Assembly (NCBI GenBank): GCA_031553235.1
Contig: JAVBLS010000045.1
Coordinates: forward strand, 1 to 56,611
Direction of reading: 5' to 3'
Length of the DNA stretch: 56,611 nucleotides
Origin: Frigididesulfovibrio sp031553235
GTDB lineage: Bacteria > Desulfobacterota > Desulfovibrionia > Desulfovibrionales > Desulfovibrionaceae
The translations under genes were made by a program, and so were the position numbers. Below, piece by piece: positions 1-8,809 of this stretch. Below the pieces are notes generated by a model. It did no database searches. It was not told the origin of the DNA and worked only from the letters and a program-made list of their open reading frames with translations. The first letter of the stretch is position 1; each line of letters begins with the position of its first letter.

Positions 1-1182
1 CCCCCCCCCGCCCAGGCGGACCCGGGCCGCACTGGTACGCAACTGCAGGGGCAGGTGCTGGAGCAGGATCAATGGTTCGTCGCCCGAGGCCAGGGCGGCG
101 TGCTCCACTGCGTGCAGCAGTTCGCGCACGTTGCCGGGCCAGGAATAGAAGCGCAGGGCCTGCATGGCCTCGGGGGAAAAGAGCTTGTCGGGAAGGCCGC
201 CGCGCCGCACGGCCCCGGCCAGGCCGTATTCGGCCAAAAGCTCGATATCCTCGCCCCGGCTGCGTAGGGGTGGCAGGGTCACAGCGCAGCCCTGCAGGCG
301 GTAGAGAAAGTCGGTGCGAAAAACTTCGGAGGCGGCCATTTCTTCCAGGTTGCGGTTGGTGGCCGCCACCACTCGAAAGTCGCTGCTGATTTCTCCGGAC
401 GCGCCCAGTGGGCGGAAGGTGCGTTCCTGCAGCACCCGCAAGAAAACCTTCTGCTGCTCGGGGGTGAGTTCGCCCACTTCGTCCAGAAACAGGGTGCCCC
501 CGTCGGCCTGCAGCACCAGGCCCTGGCGCGACTGGGCCGCTCCGGTAAAGGCTCCGCGCACGTTGCCGAACAGTTCGCTTTCCAGCAGTGTGGGTGAGAT
601 GGCGCCACAGTCGACCACCACGAAGGGGCCTTTGGCGCGCCGGCTGTTCAGGTGCAGGGCGCGGGCCACCAGCTCCTTGCCGGTGCCTGTCTCGCCGGTA
701 ATTAAAACCGGCGAGTCGGTTTGGGCGGCCTCGAAAATTTGCAGCAGGCACAAGCGCATGGGTAGACTCTCGCCCACAATGCCCGCCACGCCCATGCGGT
801 GCAGGCGCGACTGCCTGCGCTCGCGTGCGGCCAGGGCGCGGCGGACCATAAGGAGAATTTCCGCCATGTCCGCGGGCTTTTGCAGGTAGTCCCAGGCGCC
901 GCCGGCAATGGCCGTGGCCGCGCCTTCGGGGTCGCCCAAGGCCGTGACCACAATGGCCTCGGGGGGGTCGGGAAGCAGAGCCAGACCGGAGAGGAGGTCA
1001 ATGCCGTTGCCGTCCGGCAGGTAAACGTCGATGAAGGCCACGGCGAAAATCTTGGTCGTCAGCAACTCGCGGGCCTGTTGCAGGCTCTCCACGGCGTGCA
1101 CCGAGAACCCCTCCACCTTGAGGGTGGCGTGCAGGGCTTCGCTAAAGACGAAGTCGTCGTCGACGATGAGAATCTCGGCCAT
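1..1182 (-). CDS. NtrC-family sigma-54 response regulator, 3' end outside window
   Basis: A cytoplasmic transcription activator that would act on sigma-54 RNA polymerase after phosphorylation by a sensor kinase not seen here. The first 394 codons are present and the gene runs off the left edge. A receiver domain (residues ~3-115) has the acidic pair DDD at 8-10, the phosphoacceptor Asp52 in IDVYLPDGNG, and Lys102. The AAA+ domain follows with Walker A GETGTGKE (163-170), the sigma-54 contact loop GAFTGA (210-215) and Walker B GGTLFLDE. The Fis-type DNA-binding domain lies beyond the window. The ATG at 1180-1182 opens directly into MAEILIVDDD, the normal start of a receiver domain. It lies 116 bases downstream of the AsmA gene on the same strand. 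Family assignment is firm; target genes cannot be told. Confidence 0.93.
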   Translation of the reverse strand, partial: MAEILIVDDDFVFSEALHATLKVEGFSVHAVESLQQARELLTTKIFAVAFIDVYLPDGNGIDLLSGLALLPDPPEAIVVTALGDPEGAATAIAGGAWDYLQKPADMAEILLMVRRALAARERRQSRLHRMGVAGIVGESLPMRLCLLQIFEAAQTDSPVLITGETGTGKELVARALHLNSRRAKGPFVVVDCGAISPTLLESELFGNVRGAFTGAAQSRQGLVLQADGGTLFLDEVGELTPEQQKVFLRVLQERTFRPLGASGEISSDFRVVAATNRNLEEMAASEVFRTDFLYRLQGCAVTLPPLRSRGEDIELLAEYGLAGAVRRGGLPDKLFSPEAMQALRFYSWPGNVRELLHAVEHAALASGDEPLILLQHLPLQLRTSAARVRLGGGG

Positions 1183-1298
1183 GCGAAATCTCCGGGCGGC
1201 GTCGGATTGCGAAACGGTTTGCGAGGCAGGAAAAAATTTGGCGTGTCGGGGAAACTCGGGCCGGGGGTACGTGAAAAGCTCCGGCCCGAAAAGCCGAC

Positions 1299-3164
1299 TC
1301 AGCGGAACAGGCCCTCCACGCCTTTAAGCACCTCTCCGGCCTTTTCCGGGGCTGTTTTGAGGGCTTCTCCCGCTTGGTCCGGCATTTCCAGCACACCTTT
1401 GGCGGTGTTCTTCAGAAAAGCTTCGGTATCCAAGCCGTAGCTCAGCGAGGAAAACGGTCCCTTCACCTGGAAGGGCACCGCCGGGGGCAGGCCGCCCACC
1501 AGGAAATCCAGGGAAAGGTCCGTTGCAGAACGGGCCAGATCGACACTGCCGCCGCCCTGTGCTTTGAGTACAGGGGAAAGCAAAAGAATGTCACGGGTTT
1601 GCAACACACCCTTGGTGATTACCCCGGAGGCGGACAGACGCTCCACCGGGAAATCTGCCGGAATAGGCTTGAGGCCCGGGAGATTGGCCGGGAGCAGGTC
1701 GAAGCCGTGTACCTCGGCCTGGGTGACGGCGACCTTGACCCTGCCGTTCAGGGTGGGAGCAAGTGCGTTCCAACTCAGCCCTTTGCCTTGAACATCCAGT
1801 TCCATGCCGGCTGTGCCGGCCAGGTTGTCTTTGCCCGCCAAGGCCTGAAGCAACGGCTTGATCGGCAGGTTTGAGACCACGGCGGCGGCGTGCACGGCCG
1901 GGGGAACGGCGCGCAGGTCGCAGCCGGCGTTGCCGCCGATGCTGCCCTCGAAAAGCTTTAAGCTGAAGGGAGCCACGGTAATCGTGCCTTTATCCGCCAC
2001 CAGTCGGGCGGAAATATTCGTCAGGGGCAGCTTGCCGGCCACTACCTTTGCCGCATCAAGCTGGATGTCCGCATACAGCCCGTTGCCGGCGGATGCGGAA
2101 TCCCCTTTGCCGGCCTGGGTGCCTTTGGCGAGCGGGGGCTTGGCGCCGCTCGTTTTGGCCGTATCGCCGGCCGGCGGCATCAGAACATCGAGCTTTCGCA
2201 TCAGGGCATCAGCGTCAATGGTGCCCAAGCGCAGGGTGCCACGAACATCGTGGGTGATGCCCGGAGCCGGCCCGTCGGCGCCGGGGAGCAGGGCGGTACA
2301 GGTGCCTTCAAACGAGGCGTCGTCCAGGGAACCCTTGAGTCCCTCCAGGGTCACGGAATGCCCTTGGGCGCTGTAGTGGAGCGTGCCCTTGAGATGCAAG
2401 GTCGGGCCTTTGCCGCGAGGCCCCTGGGTGGCGATTTCCAGCTTATCGAGGGTCAGACCGGCGTTTCCCGTACTTTCCATACGGGCCGTGGCCGCCAAGC
2501 TGAGCACGGCCTTGGCGCCTGAAGTCGCGTCGGTCATGGAGCCGTTCAGGCGAATGGGAATATTTTTGTCCAGCCCCACATCCTTCAAGGAGAGGTCGTC
2601 GACATGCGCTTCATAAGAGGCCCCGGCGATCATGTCTCGATAAACAACGGTCAGGTTGCTGCACTTCACGGAATCCACCAGCAAGCTCAAGCCCGAACCG
2701 CCGCCGGATTCAGCCGGCGGGCGGGTATCCTGCAGGGCGGTTTCGCCTTCCCGCTCCGGCCTGGCCGTACCGAACTTCCAGTTTGCCCGACCGTCGGAGG
2801 CCCGGACCAAGTTGAGCGTCACACCGTCCAGGCGCACCTCTTCCACCTTGGCCCGGCCGGAAAAGAGCGGGGCCAGCGCCAGGCTGAAAGAGGCTCCGTC
2901 AACGGAGACAAAGGGCTCTTGCCCGAATCCGGGCGGGCCTTCAAGGCGCAGTCGGCCGGTTTTCAAGGCCAGGGAAGGGAAAAACGATGTTTTCAGATCT
3001 CCCTCAAAGACCAGTTCTCGGCCCGTGGCCTTGGTCACGGCGGCAGCGATCTCTTTTTTATAGTCGTTGGGGTTGAGAGTGGCGAGCAACACGCCGAGAA
3101 CCACGACGGCGGCCAGTACGAGGCAGGCCAGACTTAAAAAGGCGATGACGAGGGCTCGTTTCAT
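1299..3164 (-). CDS. AsmA family protein
   Basis: A 621-residue inner-membrane-anchored envelope protein. It has one N-terminal membrane segment (residues ~4-28, rich in Leu, Val and Ala) followed by a large periplasmic region. The opening NPNDYKKEIAAAVTKATGRE and the later repeats of beta-strand-rich sequence are typical of AsmA proteins, which belong with TamB and YhdP to the bridge-like proteins linked to lipid transport and outer-membrane assembly. A Gly/Ala/Lys-rich low-complexity stretch lies near residues 325-365, and the C-terminus carries Glu/Lys-rich amphipathic sequence. GGAG stands a suitable distance before the ATG. It is 28 bases downstream of the secreted protein gene at 3193-3825, so both probably share mtnA's transcript. 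The exact cargo or role is unknown. Confidence 0.85.
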   Translation of the reverse strand: MKRALVIAFLSLACLVLAAVVVLGVLLATLNPNDYKKEIAAAVTKATGRELVFEGDLKTSFFPSLALKTGRLRLEGPPGFGQEPFVSVDGASFSLALAPLFSGRAKVEEVRLDGVTLNLVRASDGRANWKFGTARPEREGETALQDTRPPAESGGGSGLSLLVDSVKCSNLTVVYRDMIAGASYEAHVDDLSLKDVGLDKNIPIRLNGSMTDATSGAKAVLSLAATARMESTGNAGLTLDKLEIATQGPRGKGPTLHLKGTLHYSAQGHSVTLEGLKGSLDDASFEGTCTALLPGADGPAPGITHDVRGTLRLGTIDADALMRKLDVLMPPAGDTAKTSGAKPPLAKGTQAGKGDSASAGNGLYADIQLDAAKVVAGKLPLTNISARLVADKGTITVAPFSLKLFEGSIGGNAGCDLRAVPPAVHAAAVVSNLPIKPLLQALAGKDNLAGTAGMELDVQGKGLSWNALAPTLNGRVKVAVTQAEVHGFDLLPANLPGLKPIPADFPVERLSASGVITKGVLQTRDILLLSPVLKAQGGGSVDLARSATDLSLDFLVGGLPPAVPFQVKGPFSSLSYGLDTEAFLKNTAKGVLEMPDQAGEALKTAPEKAGEVLKGVEGLFR

Positions 3165-3192
3165 CTCGATTCTCCAGCACGGTCGGCGCGGC

Positions 3193-3825
3193 TTATCGGC
3201 GCAGATCCTTGGGCGGCTTTATGCCGCTCTTTTCCATTTCGGTATTGTGGGCAAAAGGCTCGGTGAGGTCGAACCAGTAGGTGCGCGGCACACGGGTAAC
3301 CCGCGACTCCAGCGCCTTGCGCGCCGCGGTGTCTTGCGGGTCGACCTGCTCCACATCCTTGCTCAGCTTGGTGAAGTCCGGCACGGAAATGACCCGGGCC
3401 CTGCCCCGGATACGCTCGTAAACCTTGCCGTTTTCGCGAATGAGCTGCTGGTCTTCCACCTCAAAGCCCATGGCGATCATCTTGTGGGCCTCGGACTGCG
3501 CCCCGGCGAATTCCTCATAGTTGCGCAGATCCACCATGGCGAATTCCAGGGGCTCGGTGTCAAAATACTGCTTTTTGAGTTCCTGCGGAGTGGAGAGCAC
3601 AATGGGGTCGGCCTGCTCATACCCCCAGCCGCCGGACAAGGAGAGGTAGAGCGGATCCTGGGGGAACATTTTCTGCAGCAACGCTCTGGGCGGCTGCATG
3701 GGCAGGCCCTGTTTGATCGGGTTGGTTCCGTCGGGGGCCAAGGCGGCCTGGATCTCGGTTGTGCAGAAGCAAAGGAGGGCGAAAAGAAGCGGAAATGTGG
3801 CTAAGGTACGGCGCATGGCTTTCAC
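3193..3825 (-). CDS. secreted protein of unknown function
   Basis: A 210-residue protein with a clear Sec signal peptide (MKAMRR, then a Leu/Phe core, then a probable cut after TEIQA near residue 27). The mature part is soluble and charged, with no Cys cluster, repeats or catalytic motif that I recognise. Translation appears to start at a GTG that overlaps the mtnA stop codon by four bases (GTGA); an in-frame ATG lies three codons later. This overlap implies translational coupling to mtnA. It precedes the AsmA gene by 28 bases, so a periplasmic or envelope role is a reasonable inference, but no function can be assigned from sequence. Confidence 0.75.
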   Translation of the reverse strand: MKAMRRTLATFPLLFALLCFCTTEIQAALAPDGTNPIKQGLPMQPPRALLQKMFPQDPLYLSLSGGWGYEQADPIVLSTPQELKKQYFDTEPLEFAMVDLRNYEEFAGAQSEAHKMIAMGFEVEDQQLIRENGKVYERIRGRARVISVPDFTKLSKDVEQVDPQDTAARKALESRVTRVPRTYWFDLTEPFAHNTEMEKSGIKPPKDLRR

Positions 3826-4901
3826 GTCGTCGGTTGGGTGTTGTCGCCGCTGAAAGCGCGGGTGATACTGGACTCGTAAGGAGCGGTCAGCACACCCCGC
3901 TCGGTGATGATCCCGGCAATCAGCGCCGCCGGGGTGACGTCAAAGGCGAAGTTGAACACCGGTACGCCCTCGGGGGTAATACGGCGCGCGCCGATCTCCG
4001 TCACTTCCGAGGCCGGGCGCTCCTCAATGGGAATGGCCCGACCGTCGGGGGTGGCGCGGTCGATGGTGGAAAGGGGCGCGGCCACATAAAAGGGGATGCC
4101 GTGGGCCTTGGCCAGCAGGGCCACCCCGTAGGTGCCGATTTTGTTGGCAGCGTCGCCGTTGGCCGCGATACGGTCGGCGCCGGTAATCACCACGTCCACC
4201 ATGCCTCGGCTCATGAGCAGGGCGCAGGCGTTGTCGCAGACCACGGTCACGGGCACGCCGGCCTTGTGCAGTTCGTAGGCCGTCAGGCGTGCCCCCTGCA
4301 AAAAGGGCCGGGTTTCGTCGGCAATGACCCGAATATTCTTGCCCACCTCCACAGCCGAATAAACCACGCCCAAGGCAGTACCCCAGCCGGCCGTGGCCAG
4401 GGCGCCCGCGTTGCAGTGGGTGAGCACGGTGTCGCCGTCTTTGAGCAAGGCAGCCCCGTGGGCGCCCATGCGGCGATTGACGGCAACATCTTCGGCCTGC
4501 ATGCGTTGGGCTTCGGTCAGCCAGAGGTCGTAGAGCTCGGCTGCGGTGGTCGGGGCGGCCGCCCGCCGGACGCTGCGCATCCGTTCCACGGCCCAGATCA
4601 GGTTCACGGCTGTGGGACGGGCCTGGGCCAGACGATCCAGGTCGGCTTCAAGGACGGCATTCCAGAGTTCCGGCCCCAAGGCCGCACCATGCCGGTCTTT
4701 GATCCCGGCGGCAATCAGGGCTGCGCCAAAGGCCGCCGTGACTCCGATGGCCGGCGCGCCGCGCACGACCATTTCTTTCAGAGCGAAAACGATGTCCTCA
4801 AGGTTTCTACAGGCAAAGGTTTCCTCCCGGGAAGGAAGCAGGCGCTGATCCAGCAGCAGCAGGGCGCGCTCTTCCGGTGAAAAGCGAATATGGTCTTCCA
4901 T
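3822..4901 (-). CDS. mtnA: S-methyl-5-thioribose-1-phosphate isomerase
   Basis: Converts 5-methylthioribose 1-phosphate to 5-methylthioribulose 1-phosphate in methionine salvage, in the cytoplasm. The 359-residue length matches MtnA. Family hallmarks are visible: RGAPAIGVTAAFG near residues 48-60, THCNAGALAT with the catalytic Cys near 160, and ITGADRIAANGDAANKIGTY near 240-258 with the catalytic Asp. Related eIF2B-like sugar-phosphate isomerases share the fold, but these motifs fit MtnA specifically. A GGAG lies 10 bases before the ATG. It heads a minus-strand group with the secreted protein and the AsmA gene. No other methionine-salvage gene is in the window. Confidence 0.95.
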   Translation of the reverse strand: MEDHIRFSPEERALLLLDQRLLPSREETFACRNLEDIVFALKEMVVRGAPAIGVTAAFGAALIAAGIKDRHGAALGPELWNAVLEADLDRLAQARPTAVNLIWAVERMRSVRRAAAPTTAAELYDLWLTEAQRMQAEDVAVNRRMGAHGAALLKDGDTVLTHCNAGALATAGWGTALGVVYSAVEVGKNIRVIADETRPFLQGARLTAYELHKAGVPVTVVCDNACALLMSRGMVDVVITGADRIAANGDAANKIGTYGVALLAKAHGIPFYVAAPLSTIDRATPDGRAIPIEERPASEVTEIGARRITPEGVPVFNFAFDVTPAALIAGIITERGVLTAPYESSITRAFSGDNTQPTT

Positions 4902-5023
4902 CCGGGGGATGCTCCTTTATTCTACCATGCGGGAATAGACAAGATTACCCTCAACCGGTGCCGGACGCAAGATGCCGAGCGTCGACGGAGTGGGTCGGTC
5001 TGGCCTGTTGGAGGGGCGGTGCG

Positions 5024-5956
5024 TTAAGCCGGGCCGCGACCGGCCTTGCGCAGGCGCGCGTCGAGTCGTCGATAGGGAGCAAGCAGAATATAAAAGGGGA
5101 CGGAGTATAACGGGCAGATCAGCACTTCTTCGGCGCCGAAGAAGTGTGCGGCCATGATGGCCATGAGCACATCGTTCACGGCACAAAAGCCGACCACACC
5201 GGCCAGCCGGCGCTCGCCGTCGCGCCGGGCAAAGGTAGCCAGACCGGGAACAAAGAGCAGCACCGCCAGGCCTTGGGGGATCAGGCTCGGGTTTTGCCGC
5301 AACGGCTCGGCAAAGCGGGAGAAAATTACCAACATGGAGCCGGCCGCGCAGACCACCGAAATGCCGTAGTGGTGCCGCAGCATGCCTTTGGCCAGCCCGG
5401 ACCGGATTTCCCAGGCGGCTTTCGCCGCTGCAAAAGGCAGGAGCAGGCAAAGGGCCAGAAACAGCAGTTGTGCGGAAAGGCTGTGAGCAGGCTGGCGGTG
5501 GAACCGCCCAGGATCAGGGAGGGGCAGGCCGACCACCGGGGGAATGGTGGGCAGAAGCAGGAAGGAGGCGATAAAGGCCGCAGCGGTGAAGGTTTCGTCG
5601 GCCCGGAGCAGGAACATGAAAAACGGGGCCAGCACGCCGACGGCCGCGCCGCCGATCAGCAACGCCCCTTTGGCGTAAGCCGGGAACACGACCGGAAATG
5701 CCCCCGGCAAAGCAACGGCAGAACAAGCATTTTCAGGGCCGGAAACGAATCGAGGCCCCGTAGCGACTCACGCTTGAAGGACGTGCCCGGGTTGGTGCCG
5801 TCCAGAAAGCAGAGCAGAATTTGCGCAACGATGAAAAGCGTGGGCAGGTGCCGGAACGATTCGCCGACCCCGGCAGAAGTACTCCGGCAAACATGCCGGA
5901 AAAGGTGGCGGCAAGGAAAACGATGTCACGGAGTCGCGTGGGAAGCCCCGTAAAGT
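5024..5956 (-). pseudogene. frameshifted polytopic permease remnant (BASS-like)
   Basis: Reading the minus strand from just below the infA terminator gives hydrophobic sequence in three successive frames. The first frame ends near 5866 (RLRDIVFLAATFSGMFAGVL), the second runs to about 5706 (FIVAQILLCFLDGTN and LKMLVLPLLCRG), and the third is open to the TAA at 5024. Each break falls in a run of Gs (CCGGGGTCGG near 5867, CCGGGGGCA near 5703), and adding one G to each run restores a single frame of about 310 codons. No start codon is visible in the first frame. The joined product has seven or more membrane segments and ends with PLYSVPFYILLAPYRR. Spacing and the phrase GALLIGGAAVGVLAPFF suggest the bile acid:sodium symporter superfamily, a weak assignment. 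Sequencing error in G runs is an alternative to real decay. Confidence 0.55.
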
Positions 5957-5977
5957 AAGAAGCCGCCCGAAGGCGGC
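5950..5977 (-). terminator. intrinsic terminator of infA
   Basis: On the minus strand, five bases after the infA stop codon, GCCGCC-TTCG-GGCGGC forms a six-pair stem with a stable UUCG tetraloop. It is followed by the T-rich tail TTCTTACTTT. Confidence 0.8.
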
Positions 5978-5981
5978 CGGG

Positions 5982-6200
5982 TTACTTCATGCGGTAGGTG
6001 ATCCGCCCTCTGGTCAGGTCGTAGGGAGAGAGCTCCACCTTCACCCGGTCGCCCGGCAGAATGCGGATGTAAAACTTGCGCATTTTGCCCGAAATATGGG
6101 CCAGCACTTCGTGGCCGTTTTCCAGTTCCACGCGGAACATGGCGTTGGGCAGGGCTTCCTGCACAATCCCGTCAATTTCCAAGGCTTCTTCTTTGGCCAT
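5982..6200 (-). CDS. infA: translation initiation factor IF-1
   Basis: A 72-residue single-OB-fold protein that binds the ribosomal A site and helps IF-2 and IF-3 during initiation. The chosen start is MAKEEALEIDG, preceded by TCCTCC on the plus strand (GGAGG on the coding strand) four to five bases away. An upstream in-frame ATG eight codons earlier has no such site and would add residues that IF-1 lacks. The family core is clear: EALPNAMFRVELENGHEVLA, then HISGKMRKFYIRILPGDRV and the end RGRITYRMK. It appears to be a single-gene unit with its own terminator. Confidence 0.97.
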   Translation of the reverse strand: MAKEEALEIDGIVQEALPNAMFRVELENGHEVLAHISGKMRKFYIRILPGDRVKVELSPYDLTRGRITYRMK

Positions 6201-6322
6201 GCATCCTCCAAATCTCGCCGGCATTTCAGCCGGAACGGGTATCTATTTCATCCTTCGCTGCGATTGTCAATGCAACCCGGCAGTTGGTGCGCGGATGGAG
6301 CAATCCGCCGGGCGGGTGCCGG

Positions 6323-6387
6323 CCCGAGGGTTTTGCCGCACGGCACCCCGGAGAAGCCGTATCTCCGGTGCCGGAAAAACCCTCGGG
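6323..6387. repeat. nested inverted repeat between ridA and infA
   Basis: Outer arms CCCGAGGGTTTT (6323-6334) and AAAACCCTCGGG (6376-6387) pair perfectly over 12 bases. They enclose a second imperfect hairpin (GGCACC..CGGAGA with TCTCCGG.TGCC). It lies 27 bases below the ridA stop and may end the ridA transcript or protect its 3' end, although a long T tract is lacking. Confidence 0.55.
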
Positions 6388-6413
6388 GCAACAAGAAAAA
6401 ATAATGCGTCTTC

Positions 6414-6791
6414 TTACTTCAGGGCAACGGCTTCAATTTCGATCAGCACGTCCTTGGGCAGGCGGGCCACTTCAATGCAGCTGCGGGCCGGGAAGGGGGC
6501 CTTGAAGTAGGTGGTGTAGACTTCGTTGATGGCGGCGAAGTGGTTCATGTCTTTGATGAAGACCGTAGCCTTGACCACCTTGTCCAGGCCGGAACCGGAT
6601 GCCTCCAGCAGGCCCTTGAGGTTTTCCAGGCTCTGTTTGGCCTGAGCGGCGGGGCCTTCGGGGATGTTGCCGGTGGCCGGTTCGACGGGGATCATCCCGG
6701 CGGTGTAGACCGTGTTGCCGGCGATGATGGCTTGGGAATAGGGACCGATGGCGGCCGGGGCCTTGGTGGTGGAAACGGGCGTGATGGACAT
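6414..6791 (-). CDS. ridA: RidA family reactive enamine/imine deaminase
   Basis: A 125-residue YjgF/YER057c/UK114 protein that hydrolyses reactive 2-aminoacrylate and related enamines produced by PLP enzymes such as threonine dehydratase. Diagnostic stretches are APAAIGPYSQA (residues ~11-21), GMIPVEP, and the C-terminal PARSCIEVARLP with the substrate-carboxylate-binding Arg, followed by DVLIEIEAVA. The length is standard, so it is likely a homotrimer. The start ATG has AAGGAG seven bases upstream. It stands alone, with 177 bases to the moaA stop upstream and the inverted repeat downstream. Confidence 0.95.
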   Translation of the reverse strand: MSITPVSTTKAPAAIGPYSQAIIAGNTVYTAGMIPVEPATGNIPEGPAAQAKQSLENLKGLLEASGSGLDKVVKATVFIKDMNHFAAINEVYTTYFKAPFPARSCIEVARLPKDVLIEIEAVALK

Positions 6792-6968
6792 GGGATCTCC
6801 TTGAAGTGAAACAGGATAAAGTTCTGATCCAAAGGCCGATTAAAGACCGCGCTGTGGCGACTCAACCTCAAGCGGTACAGGAGTTTCAGGGTACGGTCAA
6901 GCCGCCCCGAGGTTTTCACGACAAAATTGCCGCTTGGCGTTCCGCACTTAGACAATTAGGAACAGCCT

Positions 6969-7985
6969 CTACCCGCCGATGGAGGACATCCCCCGGGCGA
7001 TAACCGCCGATTGTTCCCGACGATTCTGCAGAAGCTTGTAGCCCAGGGGTTTGTCTGCCAGAGCCGAGGTGATCAGCCCGCTCACCGCCACAATGCCTTG
7101 GGCCGGGTCGCGCAGCATGTCGCGGAAGGGGTATTCAACGTCGGAGAACAGGCAGGTGCGCAGCCGGCCGTCGGAAGTCACCCGCAGACGGTTGCACGAG
7201 CCGCAAAAGTGGTTGGATAAAGGCGTGATCACTCCAAAGCGCCCCTGGGCCCCCTCCACCTCGTAGAGTCTGGCCGGGCCGCCGTGTCCGTCCTGACCGG
7301 CCGGGACCGGGGTCAGGCGGGCCAGCCTGCCCACTGCCTCAAGCACCCGCGGTGCGGACCAGAAGTTTCCTTCGGTCCAGCGGCCTCGGCCGCCCAAGGG
7401 CATGTATTCGATGAAGCGCACATCCACCGGGTGGAGGCTCAACAGCTCCAGAAAGGCGGGCAGTTCGCCGTCGTTCACACCCTTGAGGGCCACGGCGTTG
7501 ATTTTTACCCTGATGCCCGATGCCAGGGCCGCCTGCAGTCCTTTTTCCGCCTCGTGGTACAAGCTGCTTCCGGTAATTTGCCGGAAAGTTTCCTGTCGAA
7601 AGGTGTCGAAGGAAATGTTCAGGGCGTTCACGCCGATATCCCGCAGCAGCTGCAAGTGCGGAGTCAGCAGGGTGGCATTGGTGGTGATGCGCAGGTCGAG
7701 CTCCGGGTGGGCGGCGCGCAGGCGCTCTAAAAAACCGGAAAACCCCTTGCGGGCAAATGGTTCGCCCCCGGTGAGCCGGACCTTGTCGATGCCCAGATCC
7801 ACAGCCGCTGCGACCAGTTGCAGCATTTCTTCGTAGCTTAAGATGTTCTCGTGTGGAATGAAGGTCATGCCCAGGGCATGGGCGCAGTACAGGCAACGCA
7901 GATTGCAACGGTCGGTCACCGACAGGCGCAGGTAGCGCACGGTGCGTCCGTGTGGATCCACAAGACGGGAAACGCTCCGGATCAT
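6969..7985 (-). CDS. moaA: GTP 3',8-cyclase
   Basis: The radical SAM enzyme that starts molybdenum/tungsten cofactor synthesis by converting GTP to 3',8-cyclo-GTP. The protein is 338 residues. The N-terminal cluster motif CNLRCLYC (C-x3-C-x2-C) follows RYLRLSVTDR. The C-terminal second iron-sulfur site is CGSCNRLRVTSDGRLRTC. The chain ends in the MoaA-specific Gly-Gly tail (SSIGG). The start at 7985 overlaps the thioesterase stop by four bases (ATGA); the frame stays open further upstream but there it only overlaps thioesterase coding sequence. It is the last gene of a minus-strand run beginning with the radical SAM gene at 12542. Moco enzymes are central in anaerobic respirers, which fits the setting. 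Confidence 0.97.
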   Translation of the reverse strand: MIRSVSRLVDPHGRTVRYLRLSVTDRCNLRCLYCAHALGMTFIPHENILSYEEMLQLVAAAVDLGIDKVRLTGGEPFARKGFSGFLERLRAAHPELDLRITTNATLLTPHLQLLRDIGVNALNISFDTFRQETFRQITGSSLYHEAEKGLQAALASGIRVKINAVALKGVNDGELPAFLELLSLHPVDVRFIEYMPLGGRGRWTEGNFWSAPRVLEAVGRLARLTPVPAGQDGHGGPARLYEVEGAQGRFGVITPLSNHFCGSCNRLRVTSDGRLRTCLFSDVEYPFRDMLRDPAQGIVAVSGLITSALADKPLGYKLLQNRREQSAVIARGMSSIGG

Positions 7986-8719
7986 AGCCACTCCGTGACG
8001 GCGCGCACCAGTTCCTGCCCGTCCGACGCGCGGTACAGCCCGTGGCCGAGGCAAAGAGAGGGTTCCGGAAGGAGAGTGGTGCGGCACAGGATGAGATCAT
8101 CCTGCCGGCCTTCGGCTCGAAAGACAAGATCCAGTCGGCGCAGGCGTTTTTTTTCGCCCCGGTGGGTCTGGCCCGCTTCAAGAACAAACCCGGCCAGGCG
8201 CACGTTGTTCACGTGCCGGTTTTGATCGATGTCGTCCAGGCGCACGGCAAAGTGCGGCCCGGGCAGACCTTCGGCCGGGTCCGGGGGGCGTATCTCCGCG
8301 TCCTCCAGAGCCGGGTCGGGGGTATCGGGAATCAGGGCGCAAAGATTGGCCGGCATACGCTCCAGACGGCGTGTCTCCAGGTTCATGACCACCCACCAGG
8401 TCACGGCCCGGGCCGCGATATGATCGCCCACGAACACGGTGAAGTCACGGCGAAAACGGGTGCGTTCCACGCCCACCGGGCGGGTGTGCACCCGGGCATC
8501 GTCATCCTGGCCGGGCAGAAATTCCAGGACCAGACGCATTTTGGCCAACACCCAGGTCATACCCAGCCTGCCGAGATCGGCCACGCCCACGCCGAGAGAG
8601 TCCGCATGTGCGCCGGCTGCGTCTTCCAGATAGTTGCACAGAGCGGTTGGCCGCAGTCGGCCGTCGCTGCCCAGCTCAAATCGGCGCACCCGATAGATTT
8701 CGGTATGGGACGGATTCAT
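7982..8719 (-). CDS. acyl-ACP thioesterase family protein
   Basis: A 245-residue double hot-dog protein of the acyl-ACP thioesterase family, predicted to release fatty acids from acyl carrier protein. The first half has EIYRVRRFELGSDGRLRP and LEDAAGAHADSLGVG, where the family shows its first hot-dog helix. The second half has the expected catalytic-type motif DIDQNRHVNN followed by VRLAGFVLE. The start MNPSHTEIY at 8719 is chosen because AAGGAG lies seven bases upstream; an in-frame ATG 12 codons earlier lacks a good site. It is coupled to moaA through an ATGA overlap. The substrate chain length cannot be told, and other acyl-thioester substrates are possible. Confidence 0.87.
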   Translation of the reverse strand: MNPSHTEIYRVRRFELGSDGRLRPTALCNYLEDAAGAHADSLGVGVADLGRLGMTWVLAKMRLVLEFLPGQDDDARVHTRPVGVERTRFRRDFTVFVGDHIAARAVTWWVVMNLETRRLERMPANLCALIPDTPDPALEDAEIRPPDPAEGLPGPHFAVRLDDIDQNRHVNNVRLAGFVLEAGQTHRGEKKRLRRLDLVFRAEGRQDDLILCRTTLLPEPSLCLGHGLYRASDGQELVRAVTEWL

Positions 8720-8809
8720 GAGATCTCCTTGGAGCAATTTCGGCGCCGTTTTCAAACGGCCTGTAGCGGCCGGCCGCGCGGTTCGGCACCGGGGCGTGTT
8801 CCTGCGCGG

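Noticed and set aside
5870..5940. In-frame TGA in the permease remnant as a second selenocysteine codon
   Set aside because: Restoring one G in each of two G runs explains the breaks, no SECIS-like hairpin follows, and no Cys is expected there.
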